Positions 47,247 to 58,150 of a DNA stretch of 64,000 nucleotides are shown piece after piece; the stretch's first letter is position 1; each line of letters begins with the position of its first letter. The position numbers and the translations under genes were made by a program. The stretch lies in assembly GCA_951217055.1 (NCBI GenBank), contig OX578277.1:64264388-64328387 (forward strand). Reading direction: 5' to 3'. The notes under the pieces are model-generated. The model had not been told where the DNA came from. It did no database searches and worked only from the letters and a program-made list of their open reading frames with translations. Source of the stretch: Gerris lacustris. Taxonomy: Eukaryota > Arthropoda > Insecta > Hemiptera > Gerridae.

Positions 47247-47266
47247 GGGGGGGGGGGGGGGGGGGG
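47247..47266 (+). repeat. 20-nt poly-G tract in ftz intron
   Basis: Uninterrupted G run on the transcribed sense strand. Confidence 0.97.
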
Positions 47267-47515
47267 TAGATAAGGCTCAGCTTTTTCTGCTGAATGTAAG
47301 GAATGTTATTATTTATAGTTATTGGGTATAGCATTTTCTTCTAAATGTTCATAATAAGGAAAAATTTGTCAAATATTCTTGGCACAAGTGACCAACGAAA
47401 ACCAATAAAAAATAAAACTCCCCCTCCCCTCCCCCTCATTTACAAATGATCCATTGAATGGTGATCACCGCGATGATGATAAGTGTTCAAACACGGGTCT
47501 TGTGTTAAACATTTA

Positions 47516-47759
47516 GGAAATTCTTTAGATTGTTACTCCCCTACGTTTTTTTTTTTTTTTAGTATAAATGACTTTGACTAAATAACTGTTAAGACAAAGG
47601 GATGTTGAATCAAATGTACTTGGGGACAATGGAATATAACACTTCTGTTTTTATAAGGGGAGTAACAGTCTAAAGAAGAACATTCAGTACACCTTCTTCA
47701 GTTTGTTACTCCCGTCTGTTTATATTTATATCAGGGGAGTAACAATCAAAAGATGTGCC
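47516..47759 (-). mobile_element. Family D MITE, copy 2, in ftz intron
   Basis: 244 bp, ends GGAAATTCTTTAGATTGTTA and inverse of GGCACATCTTTTGATTGTTA, flanked by perfect 8-bp AACATTTA (47508-47515, 47760-47767). Read in reverse it aligns along its length with copy 1 (GAAGAAGGTGTAC, ACTGTTACTCCCCTTATAAA, ACAGAAGTG), so the two copies are inverted around ftz exon 1. Confidence 0.9.
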
Positions 47760-47823
47760 AACATTTAAATATGATATTTTATTAGACAGTAATTTGAAAA
47801 TAGCAAATAATAAAATTATAATT

Positions 47824-48115
47824 ATCATTAACTACGGGAGACATACTGAGAAAAATAGACCCCAGAACCGGGACTTGAACCACGGGCCTCCTATATATCC
47901 GTTACAGGCGCTCTAACCAACTAACGACAGAGAAAAATCATTCTACAGTATAGCTCAGTTGGTAAGAGCGCCTGTAACGGATATATAGGAGGCCGGTGGT
48001 TCAAGTCCCGGTGCTGGGGTCTATTTTTCTCTGTATGTCTCCCGTAGTTAATGATAATTATAATTTGATTTAAAGTTAAATTTAATCTTTCCGTAGTATG
48101 AATACTACCTAAAAC
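47824..48115. repeat. Family S inverted pair in ftz intron
   Basis: A reverse tRNA-like unit (47860-47937) faces a forward one (47944-48019), separated by a few bases. Tail blocks AACTACGGGAGACATACTGA and CTGTATGTCTCCCGTAGTTA lie outside in inverse, followed by TCCGTAGTATGAATACTACC on the right. Confidence 0.85.
47944..48019 (+). pseudogene. tRNA-like core in ftz intron
   Basis: Near-perfect A box TAGCTCAGTTGGTAAGAGCG and B box GGTTCAAGTCCC. The anticodon region CTGTAACGGATATATAG aligns with CTATACTGGAAATATAG of other copies, with GGA at the anticodon position, but the stem has a G-T pair and an odd loop. Acceptor pairing is poor. The intact boxes could still bind Pol III factors. Confidence 0.6.
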
Positions 48116-48536
48116 TTTTTGAAATATCGGATGATCGTTATCTAAATGTTTTCATAAGGGGGGGGGGGTGAGGGGCTGGATGCACACAAACAGGGGGACG
48201 AACACATGCCTGCACGAGTATGTATATGCCTGCATATATTAAAATTTAGTGAATTAATTTGAACTGGTTTCATTCGTTCATGAAGCAATGTTTTGATTAA
48301 GAAAATATTTTTTGTTTTGATAGGCTTTCTTTAAGATTTAATGAAATAGTCAAAAGACCAGCAAGTCACGATGATTGATTGTTCGGCGAACTCATTCTAT
48401 CATTCATTAGCATTAACTTACAATAAATAATGTTTCCCTAATTGTTTGAATATTAATTAAGACATGTCAATTAGTTCATCGTAATTAGTTAAGTAAATAC
48501 TTGGTTGCTACGTTCTTTGGATTAATCTATATACAT

Positions 48537-48559
48537 ACACACACACACACACACACACT
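48537..48559. repeat. (AC)n microsatellite
   Basis: Short AC tract in the ftz intron. Confidence 0.9.
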
Positions 48560-49036
48560 TTTTAAGATGTAGAAAAGGAGTTTCAGACTATCTTTTAAGA
48601 CTAAGTGTGTTACATTAAACATCGTTTTATATGCTACATAGGCGTATTCTACACGAGAACAAAAACATTGTATTAGTTAGACTTGTCAAACCTTGAAACT
48701 TAAAATGTTTCTTCTGTTGTTTAAATTAAACCTTTTGAATAATATCCTAACACATATTCCAATTTAAATACAAAACAATGCATTTAAACAATAAGTGCAT
48801 ATTATTACATGTGCAAACAACTTGTAATTTTGTTAAGTAAACTATGTGATACAAAGGAAACAAAAGTGACAAAGGTTACATGAAACCGATACAATGAATT
48901 ACTTGGTGTAAATTATTCTTCCTAAAGACGCATCTTTTACAAAAGATGGCGTTAGAAAGCCTAGAAGCATTTCATAGTAAAATTCTGCAAATTGACAATT
49001 TTCATTTACTAATAATTAGTTTATTCTCAATTTCAG

Positions 49037-49362
49037 GATCATCGTCACCAAGTGGTTCAGGAAAAAGGACCCGGCAGACCTATTCAAGATATCAAACTCT
49101 AGAATTAGAAAAGGAGTTCCACTACAATAAATATTTGTCAAGAAAAAGACGAATAGAGATATCTAACGAACTTTGCTTGACTGAGAGACAGATCAAAATT
49201 TGGTTTCAAAATAGAAGAATGAAACTTAAAAAGGAACTGAAGCCAGAGATGGTGACTTCAACCACTGGATCTGCAGGAGTGGCGAGTCTTTTTGACAAAA
49301 TCGACTCTATGGTTCCTCCCCAATGCCTTCAACAAAATCTCGGACTTCAAACTCTTTCATAG
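49037..49362 (+). CDS. ftz: fushi tarazu, exon 2 (homeobox)
   Basis: Second coding exon, preceded by acceptor TTTCAG; it completes the split Gly codon 191 and runs to TAG at 49360-49362. A 14-residue linker (185-198) separates YPWM from the homeodomain at residues 199-258. Visible homeodomain landmarks: arm GKRTRQTY (positions 1-8), [13 protein letters not shown] in helix 1, [20 protein letters not shown] in helices 2-3, with W48, F49, Q50, N51 and R53 intact. The arm KRTRQTY is the one seen in Drosophila Ftz, while Antp/Ubx/abd-A have RGRQTY and Scr/Dfd have KRQRT. Unusual positions are N24, K25, S28, K30 and the SNE at 36-38 where most Hox proteins have AHA. The 40-residue tail ends LGLQTLS, resembling the ...SALGLQ end of Drosophila Ftz. 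This two-exon layout, with the intron between YPWM and homeobox, is the usual Hox structure. Confidence 0.95.
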
Positions 49363-50175
49363 AGAAAATTATTTCACTGAAATAAATTTCCTGACCGCCA
49401 TATGATCTCAAGGAAAACGGTATCAAAGACTTATAAGCCAAAAAGTATTTAACTATATACCTACTTAACTGTATTTTACTTTGATATTCATTATATAATT
49501 TCGTGCTGCTCTGCTAATTATATGGACCTAAATTTAATCTTATAAATTGAGATGCGCAAGTTTTCTTGACGATTAAAATGTTTGTAACCTACATCTTGGG
49601 GTTAAACCATTTTAATTCATAATTATCATTGATATTTGAAAACAAATAAGCCAGTTTAAGAAGTAGCTAGTAACTATCTTTCAGTATCAAAGTAAAAATA
49701 GGTAGGCTTGACTCAATATTATAGTTTTTTATTAGTCTAAATTTAGCGTTTAATTCATAGAAATTTATTTTTAAATTAATTAAAACAATATACAGTTGGT
49801 TATGAATTTTAAATGTCTTGTAAATAGTTAACATTAAAGATATTTATTCTAGTTTCTAAACTAGTCACTAATTATACAATCATATTTAATTAGTTATTTA
49901 TTTTTGTAAATTAGAAAATGAATTATTATAAGTTTTATATTTTTATATTCATTATAATAGTTTAATTAGAATATTAAATTATTGATTTATAGTTAACTTA
50001 ACAAATATTTAAGCAATTAGCAATTCCAGTGAAGAATTGTACTTAATAAAATATAAGTAAAATTATTGATAGAAAAAATGATACAATATTTAAAATAAAA
50101 TAAAAAAATAAAAAAAATGTATAACTGTTATATTTTAAACAGATATTGTGAGAATAAGATATATTAAATAAAAAC
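49363..50175 (+). other. ftz 3' UTR, candidate poly(A) signals
   Basis: AT-rich sequence follows the stop codon. AATAAA occurs at 49381-49386, very close to the stop, at 50045-50050, and again in AT-rich sequence near 50090-50170. The distal group would give a 3' UTR of about 700-800 nt. The choice among them cannot be made from sequence alone. Confidence 0.45.
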
Positions 50176-50329
50176 TAAAGTCTAATCTGATAATTGGAAT
50201 TTAATTGGTTCATTTTAGTTTATCGTTGTTCAATTTGTAACTAGATTTTTATTGATTGTTAATGACCAACACCAATTCAAATGATTATTGGATAAAAGAT
50301 AGACGTATTTCCACTAAAATTAAATTTAA

Positions 50330-50545
50330 TGTAAAAAGCCGGCTTACATCCATACAGTTCAGTGCCGGTAAGACGAATATAAATGTGAAAGAGAAGGAGT
50401 CAGTGTAATTCTTACTCATATAAATCAGAGTCAGATTTAAACCTTATTTGTGCTAACTCCTACACTGACTCTTTCTCTTCACATTCCTACTTGTCTCACC
50501 GGCACTAAACGTGACCATTATTGGTTAAAAGCCGACTTTTGAACT
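50330..50545. mobile_element. Hairpin MITE downstream of ftz
   Basis: AGTGCCGGTAAGACGAATAT...GAGTCAGTGTA (50360-50407) is answered in inverse by TACACTGACTCTTTCTCTTC...CACCGGCACTAAA (50460-50508), with outer AAAAGCCGGCTT/AAAAGCCGACTTTT. About 210 bp, noncoding. Confidence 0.75.
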
Positions 50546-51946
50546 ATAAAGTAATTTTCAGCAAAGTGGCGTATTTCCTTTATGCCATATCTAGGGACTA
50601 CAGCTCATATTAAGTTAGTCTTTCAACCTAAAATCCCTATTATGAGAATCAATGTAGGTTAACTGATCCATCTTCGACTTATATTAGATTTGACGTTTAC
50701 ATGCATAAAAAAAAAAAAATACTTTTATTTATTTTTTTTAATAACAAATTTTTTTGGTATTATCAAGAGACTCTTTCCACATTCTCGTTCCTTCTGAAAT
50801 ATCGTATTTGATTTTTTTACTATCACACATGTTGTAATATTTATTGTAAATAATTATAAAATAACAATTTGGATTTTTATGAGAAAAGTTTATAGTACGT
50901 TAATAAGGACATCTCATTATGATTATGCGTTAATAATTATTTTTGCAATTGATTTTTTTTTTTTAAAGTGTACCATGATTAATATTTATTTTTATGATAT
51001 TCTTATAATATAATTTATAGTTAAATTAAATTAATTTATGTAATTTAATTCATTGAGGTAAACCTTTAATTAAGTGTACGATTTCCATTGTTATTACCGG
51101 ATGGCAGTGAGTAATAATGTACAAATTAATTAAAATAATAATATCCTTTTAAGTAAACAGCAGTTAAAGTACATGACTTTCATTTGAGAATAGAATTAAA
51201 AAGTCGATCGTCAAACTTAAAATAATTAACCAAAAGTAATTTAGAAATGTTGTCGTACCATTAAATAAAGGTCGCCCACAATGAATAAAATTTGTGTTTA
51301 TAACAAATTTAAAGCAGATTTTTACCTGTCTCATCTTTTAATACAAGTGCAGATAATAAAATACTATATTTCCTCTAGCTTTGTAAATTAAGAACCGTAT
51401 AGTATAATACTTTTTAACGGGTTTAATTATGTAAGAAAATATAACTATTGTTAACAATTTAAAAGTTCCTAATATATTAAATAATTTAAATAGAATGGTA
51501 CTTTTTGTTAATGCGTATTATTCCCATTTCATTTTTGGCCAAACACAGGGCCTTAAATGAATTTGTAATATCAATTTTTAAAATCAAAATACATTTAAGT
51601 ATATATACCTATTTTATTTATTTTCACTTTAGGTTTTTATAATTCAAAGATCTTTTGTTTTTTCATTTAAATCACATTTATTTAGAGAAGTAACAGTTAA
51701 ATAACTAAAAACTTTTAATATACGGAGCAGATAAATCAATGCGAAATAAATAAAGAACCTTTTTGGCAGCTTTGAAAAAAGAATCGTGCTTTTAAGCTGT
51801 AACAGTGCAATTTTAAAAGACTATAAATTCATTTAAAAAGAAAACACGAAACTACTTATTCTTTAACCGGAAATAAAGTTATTATATTCTAATCATTATT
51901 AAAGAAGTTCATTTAAAAAAAAATTATTAGCCGTTGTAGTACAATT
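50546..51946. other. AT-rich spacer downstream of ftz
   Basis: No gene, element or exon recognised. Confidence 0.35.
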
Positions 51947-51947
51947 T

Positions 51948-52590
51948 TTGCTTCCGAGCTTACCGAAGGTAACGGAAGCTATGTGATCGTTTCGAAGAAC
52001 GAAAATATTTTAGGTCTCCGATTTCAAAAATTCCAAGACAGAAATCCGTTTCAGACATCAGGGAACATTTTTGGTTCCGTGTCTGTCTGTCGGTCTGTCG
52101 GTCCGTTGGTCTGTCGGTCTGTCGGTCTGTCGGTCTGTCGTTCGATATTTGCGAACCAACATATCTTAAAAACTACACACCCGATTTTAATGAAATTTAG
52201 ATGGTAGGTCATAATTAGGCCATTGTTGGTCCCATATAAGTTTCAACCTTGTGCGATTATTTGTTTTACTTCCACATGCGCACAAACATACATCTATTTA
52301 CACCTATAGCTTTAAAAGTACTTATCTCATTTGCATGAAACTTTTACAGTTTATCGAAAGTAACCCGCAGATATCCCAAGATTAATTTGAACCGTCTGCG
52401 CTCTTTAACTTTTGCTAAATTGATACTTTAATTCATGTAAAAAATTAAAACAATTTTGACAGATTAAAAAACGGGGAAACAATTAAACAAATTAGACAAT
52501 AATGGCTTGTAAAAAAGCATAAAACCAATGCAGTACGTGGATAGGATGCGAGGAAGCTATGTGCCACACCAATTGGCAGTCTATTTTTAA
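51948..52590 (+). repeat. Family A full-length copy
   Basis: From GCTTCCGAGCTTACCGAAGG to GTGCCACACCAATTGGCAG. Includes a run of GGTCTGTC units at 52091-52139. The most intact member in the window; the 74-residue frame is repeat translation. Confidence 0.88.
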
Positions 52591-53640
52591 CTCTCTCGTA
52601 GTAGTAAATTTCTGAAATAAATTAAGATCAAGTTAAACGAATATGCAACGGGTATATTATTGTTATTTAAAAGTTTAAAATGTTATTAATAATTTAGCGT
52701 AAGACGAAAAATAATCGAATATAACTTCAATCACTACAAAAAAGAACTACGAGATACCAAAATCAACTCATGTAAAATGTAATACAGAAAAAAATTTTGT
52801 TTGACTATAAGGAAAACATAAGATTTTTATTTACTTATACGGGCGGCCACGGTTTTAAATTATGAAAAAATAAAATAATAATAATAAAAACGCAATCACA
52901 TAATGGTAGCTCGACTAATTGGGTACGCCACAGGAACCAACCTAACACTTGCTGGTAGTTTCAGAAAGTATAGATACATAGAGCAGGTGCTTCCTCCCGT
53001 ATAAAATTATTTTATTGTAAGAGTTCAGATATGTGTATATTATTTCTGTACCAATCGAGCATTAGAGGCAGTACAATAACCTCCTTTCTTAATATAGCAG
53101 TTTAATAACCTTCTGTTATTAGAATGAATAAAACCTAAATTAAGCACTAGTTAAGCAAAATTAGGAACAAAATTAATTTTATAGTTATAAAATTAATTAA
53201 TTGTTAAGCTAATTAAAAATAAATTGCTATACTCAAGATATTTACAAAAATTGAAAAAGAGTTGCAGACCTAATATTTATGTAGTTGTAATATAGTCAAA
53301 TGCAATTATAATTTTATAACTTATCCTTCTAGTGGTGAGAGTTTAAGATTTTTGAGAGAAAAAATGTGATATTACGTTCACACAACATTTTAAACTCATT
53401 GCTAGAGTCTTTCTCAAAAAAAGCTTCACAGTCGTAAAGTGATATTAAGAGTCTATAGAAAATCCTTGCAGTGGTTTCAAAACGACGGAATTAATTAAAT
53501 ATCAGATGTTAATTTTATCAGAGACATTAAGTGCTAAATCGTATTTCGTTTGCAGCTGTGTACATTTCAGAATATACAAAAACTAGAACGTAAACGAAAA
53601 CCATGCTATATTATATGAAGACAGCGCTTTCATTTTTACA
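52591..53640. other. AT-rich spacer
   Basis: No feature supported. Confidence 0.35.
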
Positions 53641-53654
53641 ATTTCTCCAAACCT

Positions 53655-53830
53655 TAAAAACCATAAAGTACCACTGTAAAGCAAGGGAAAGAGGTTATTG
53701 TAAAATGTCCAATTGAAAATGATCTTGAAAAGCATCGACTTTATGTAACGGGCAGAAACGAAAAAAAAGGCTATAAACGGAAAAAAGTGAAAACAGTTAT
53801 TGTTTATGAATATGAAGGCAGGTAGAAAGT
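53655..53830 (+). pseudogene. Decayed coding-like fragment
   Basis: One frame, without ATG, reads ...VIVKCPIENDLEKHRLYVTG then RNEKKGYKRKKVK to a stop at ~53826. Another short frame reads KYHCKARERGYCKM, faintly like a FLYWCH-type Cys pattern. Loosely similar to 30694-30876 at the nucleotide level. Identity unknown. Confidence 0.25.
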
Positions 53831-54115
53831 GAACATGTTAAGTCTCAACAAGGGTTTGGAAGTGTCGACATGTAACGTCAAAACTTGTCATTTTACAAGC
53901 CATCCTCCTTCAATAGGTCATAAGAGCATTTTACAACTGATTTATGACCTATGTATAGTTTGTTATGGTATAAACCCGTGAAAATCCTTTACTCAAATAC
54001 AGACACACACTCAATCCATTCTACTTTCACTTTTTACCCGAATATATATTTTAAATAAACTAACATAAAAAGGGGAGGGGGGAAATAAGTTAAATATTAT
54101 GTATATTTAAATTTT
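53831..54115. other. AT-rich spacer
   Basis: No feature supported. Confidence 0.35.
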
Positions 54116-54119
54116 ATAT

Positions 54120-54860
54120 AACTAGGGGGCTCTGCCCCCTACTCGCTTCGCTCGTCGAAAAGCGGCCGCTGCTTTGAACCTTCGCACAATTTGACAATTT
54201 ACAATTTGACAATTTGTTGTGTACAATTGTTATTTGTTTGTTTACAAAACTTTGTTAATATGTAATATAGACAGACTATTTTGAAATATAAATATTTAAC
54301 GGAAATTCAATAAATTTGGCACTAGTCACAGCAAAATTATGGTGCCAGAAATTTATATGACACACTTAAGTGTTGGGTCATATGAAAGACTTCATGACCC
54401 AGAGATGAGAATCAATATCATCAAGATTTTAACATAATATGGACAATAGACCAGTTTGAATCGGCACGGATGTTTACCGATGAAATTAAGGGCATTAAAT
54501 TAGGATTCGCACTCACTGACAACAGTCGGAAAGGTCAGAAGGACAGGAAGATTGGAAGCGGATTAAGCAGTTTTTTTATGTTCTTTTTTTGTAAAGGTAT
54601 TATTTCATCAGCTAATATCCATTCGGTTCGGACTAGGACAGCTAACACTTTTAACTAATTCTTAAACACAAAAATTAATTTCTGCATCAAATGGTTACTA
54701 CGCTACATCTTGTAATAGTACATTACGCGTCGATTGCGGAAAGTAGAATTTTGCATGCGAGTGTGGAGTTTGCACCCGAGCGATAGCGAGGGTAGTAAAA
54801 ACACACGAGCAAAATGCCGTTTTCGAACGAGTTGCGTACAGTACTTTATCTACGATTGTT
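54120..54860. repeat. Repeat fragments with GC-rich head
   Basis: AGGGGGCTCTGCCCCCT (54124-54140) forms a hairpin, followed by ACTCGCTTCGCTCGTCG, a motif typical of dispersed elements. 54765-54860 has GCACCCGAGCGATAGCGAGG and AAACACACGAGCAAAATGCC. Boundaries not resolved. The 62-residue frame at 54470-54658 has no domain. Confidence 0.4.
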
Positions 54861-55130
54861 AGATTTTAATCATAAATACAGAAAAAAATAATATACTAAC
54901 TGTAAGTAAGTTCGAATTTCTCTTTTGATAAAGATGACATTAATTCATTAGTTGTATTTTGTGCCGAATTAATTATTTCGGGAGGCGTATCATTCTCCTC
55001 ATGTTCGTCATAATCGCTTAAATCACGCTTTGATTTTCACAAAAAACTCGATATAAACAGTTACTTTTATTAAACAAACATCAAATTAGTTTTGTTAAAT
55101 GTAAACAAACTTGCTAATCGTGCGTAAAGT
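54861..55130. other. AT-rich spacer
   Basis: No feature supported. Confidence 0.35.
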
Positions 55131-55184
55131 TGAAGAATTCTTCTTCTTTACCGCCCTAGTGCGGTAAAGAAAAGGAATTCTTCA
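55131..55184. repeat. Perfect-loop hairpin, 24-bp stem
   Basis: Arms 55131-55154 (ending CTTTACCGC) and 55161-55184 (starting GCGGTAAAG) pair at 22 of 24 positions around the loop CCTAGT. Could be a short inverted repeat or a transcribed hairpin. The loop and overall length are smaller than usual for a pre-miRNA. Confidence 0.7.
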
Positions 55185-55600
55185 GATTTATGAGACGCGC
55201 ATGCGCAATGAATACAAGTACGTAAAGAATCACTTTCTACACGTCTAAACAGAGATACAATGTTTATATTTCGTGTCAATCGTAGATAATAATTATTTAG
55301 ATCAACATCAGTATTATTACTTGAACAGCAAACATTTCTATTTGTTCTATTTAATTCTATATTAGTTGATGCGAAGAGAAAAAAATACTAGTCACTAGCG
55401 AAAAGAAACAATCAACTTATACAAGATTACAGATTATTTAAGAATTTGGTAATCGTAACCCATAGGATGGTGAAACGTTTACAAGGTAAACGTACGGGGG
55501 GGGGGGGGATTATAATATTATTTTTTTACACTATACTTATATTAATTTAATTTTTTATTCCACTATTTTTGAAACCTTTACTATTGAATCTCCCCTCCAT
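55185..55600. other. AT-rich spacer with G run
   Basis: A 13-nt G run at 55496-55508. Nothing else supported. Confidence 0.35.
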
Positions 55601-55876
55601 GTACCCAACAGCCAAAAACAAATGTTAACCTATTTTTTGTCTCCAAGATCCTCTTGTTCAAAGCATTGGAAAAGAATATAAATCAAAGGTCCCCAGTTCG
55701 AGACATAAGGCACCTAAATGAAGAGGATTGTAACGGGTAGGTAAAGGTAGAGGTAAGGTAGGGTTTTTTGGCGACCCGAAAGCCAAAAAGCCAGTTTTTG
55801 AATGGAGGGACGGTCAGAGGGTTTGAAATTTATGACTTTCTCCTGAGAATGCATTGCTTTCTCTTCTCCCTCCCAG

Positions 55877-55960
55877 GTGCTAAGGGCACTGCGGAATCAA
55901 TGCTTCAGCCCTTTATAACATCTCTAGACTCCAACAAGGCAACATCTCGTTCTATCTATC
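55877..55960 (+). other. Exon-like segment (84 bp) with strong splice signals
   Basis: A polypyrimidine tract (TTTCTCTTCTCCCTCCCAG) ends at 55876, and a consensus donor GTAAGT begins at 55961. The segment is less AT-rich than its flanks and open in one frame (containing AESMLQPFITSLDSNKATS). No domain recognised. Could be an internal or 5' untranslated exon of a neighbouring gene such as Scr, or chance. Confidence 0.3.
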
Positions 55961-55969
55961 GTAAGTAAC

Positions 55970-56335
55970 TCTTAATATTTTAAACTAAACCAAAAAAACA
56001 CAAATGTTCATAATTAAAACTTTTAGGATTAGACAACATTTTTACATGTCTAACATGTTTAAAATGTCAATATGTTTACATGTTAGATTCAATTTTTTTA
56101 ACCCTTTTGACCAGATATTTTATATTTTAATAGAAGATACTTGAGAAATTAATGCTATATCCAATATTCGCTTACAGGAAGATAATACAAAACATTATTC
56201 GCTTATCAGTAAAAAACATAAGGCATTATTTTCTTATACATACGGAAAACATATGTGACACATAATTTGTAAATCTGAAGAAAATACAATAGTTATTTAT
56301 GTAACTAGACAGCAAAATGGAATTTTAATGACGAG
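55970..56335. other. AT-rich spacer
   Basis: Small ACATGT-type palindromes near 56040-56085. Nothing else supported. Confidence 0.35.
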
Positions 56336-56339
56336 TGAT

Positions 56340-56790
56340 TAAGTTAGCCTCCAAGCCGGAGGCGAGGACAGGCTATGAAAATTAATAACTGCCGAGGCGC
56401 AGGCAATGAATACACGAGGCAGAAATGTTTCCTTTGCTGCCTTGTTGCATACAATATTTTATCTACTCACGCTATTCAGATAAAAAAACGAGGTATAGGT
56501 AAACATATTGATAATATAACATTGCTTTGAAATAAAACTAAATTAGAATAAAACTGAACACAGTCAAAAAACAGATGTTATGACGCGCACTAGTAAACAT
56601 TGCACTTTTCCTACCTATAGGCAGGGAAATATTTCTATGGCAAATCACCGAAATAGTACTTTCTAGCCTAAAAACTGTTAAGTAAAGCTTAATGTTGCTG
56701 CCGTGAGTAGATAAAATATCATTCGTTGCAAAAAACGACATTACAGACGCGTTATTCTGATGAGTGAGGAAGAACACACGTTATAATGTA
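56340..56790. repeat. Probable inverted-repeat element
   Basis: TTGCATACAATATTTTATCT ACTCACG (56444-56470) is answered by GTGAGTAGATAAAATATCAT (56704-56723). GCCTCCAAGCCGGAGGC forms a hairpin at 56346-56362. The 79-residue minus frame has no domain. Confidence 0.5.
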
Positions 56791-57949
56791 AATTTGTTAA
56801 AATTGTTTAATTTAGATTTTATCTAGGAAAGGTATAAAACTTTTTAACACAACAAATAAATTTAGAATGTAATGTGATAAGAAGATTTAATTTTAAAATT
56901 TAATTTAAATATTAGTGTTAACATAATATCTAATCTTTAATTGCCTTAAACAAATATCTTACCCAGTTTATTATTCATTGCATAAATTTCATCTATACAA
57001 CGTCTGCAGTCTCTTTTAAAGCGGCCCACACTTAGGACGTTTAAAACATACACAAATCATTAAACTATAAAGTTCATTTTAACTTATACACCCGAGTAAT
57101 AAATTCTGTTCCTTACCTATAAGACAACACAATATGCAGGGTAATAAATTCATATTTTTATTTTTCCTCACATATGGTAGGAAAAGTATTGTTTTCACCC
57201 AAAACATTTTTTTCGTATTGGTACTAACAAACTAAAGTCCAAGCCTCTTCGCCAAAGAAAGAAAATTATATAACTGTTTACTCCTTATAACAAATCATAA
57301 CATTATTTTTACGAACCATACCTAAAGTGCCAACGTGAATACCATCGGAACAACATACAGATATCAATTATACTTCACCAGCTTCTTGATCGTACCAAGA
57401 ACTGCATGGCAGCATAAAAAACTTCAATAATGACGTCAAAATGATGGTACATAACTCTCATGTTTTAGCATTATGGCCTCAACTGCTTGAGATAACTGGC
57501 CAAATTAAAATTTACTGTAACCAATAACTTTAAACTAAAACTTATTCTAACCAATAATTTTAAACGAAAGCGCATCCTCTTTAACAACATTACATGTAAA
57601 ACGATTTAGCCTAACCTTGGTGATAGGATAGGTTTCAATCGGGTTGTATTGTAGAGTTTTTGATTAAAACATCCTTCTGAGTTCTAGTTACACAATGCTA
57701 AAGGATATTATCTTACTTCTAATATACTTTAATGACAAGTAAGAATGTTATCTCAAGATAAAGATAAATAATAAACAATAAGCGATGAAATTGCATGGAA
57801 GTGCATTGCATCTTGCAGCCTAATCTGCAATAATTTTCGCCTTTTAAGGTAGAATAGATTGTTATCTTTCCACATTATATTTTCTATAACAGCCTAATGT
57901 AAATAAGAATTATTTTTTATGAGTTACCTTTTCTTAATGACATTAATTG

Positions 57950-57982
<33 letters not shown>

Positions 57983-58148
57983 CATGTAATATAATATTAT
58001 ATAATATGACATGCCATACCTACAAAAGTTTTGTTCTTTTTTATGTTCTCATCTGGTGTGTACGCTTATGCGGATAAAAAAAATATTGTTTCCGTAACGC
58101 ACTGTTAAACACGATATAAATTAATTCTCTAGGAATTATACTTTCTAA
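56791..58148. other. AT-rich intergenic sequence
   Basis: A 31-nt poly-A at 57951-57981, followed by TAATATAATATTATA. A pair of related blocks (CCAATAACTTTAAACTAAAA and CCAATAATTTTAAACGAAAG) lies at 57520-57568. No gene recognised. Confidence 0.35.
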
Positions 58149-58150
58149 AG

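Larger units (their letters stand above)
46758..49036 (+). other. ftz: ftz intron (2279 bp)
   Basis: Donor CAG|GTAAAA and acceptor TTTCAG|GAT are canonical, and the reading phase (1) matches on both sides. The intron holds a 20-nt poly-G run (47247-47266), a complete MITE with 8-bp target duplication (47516-47759), a tRNA-like inverted pair (47824-48115), a second G run (48158-48168) and a short AC repeat (48537-48559). The open frame continuing upstream of the acceptor from 48946 is intron read-through and not coding. The remainder is AT-rich, with no sign of another exon. Confidence 0.9.

Noticed and set aside
48946..49036. Coding start at 48946 upstream of the homeobox
   Set aside because: The splice acceptor at 49036 and phase match with exon 1 show this part is intron; the Met-initiated frame is read-through.
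51983..52207. 74-residue frame rich in SVCRSVGLSVCRS
   Set aside because: Translation of the GGTCTGTC repeat in family A.
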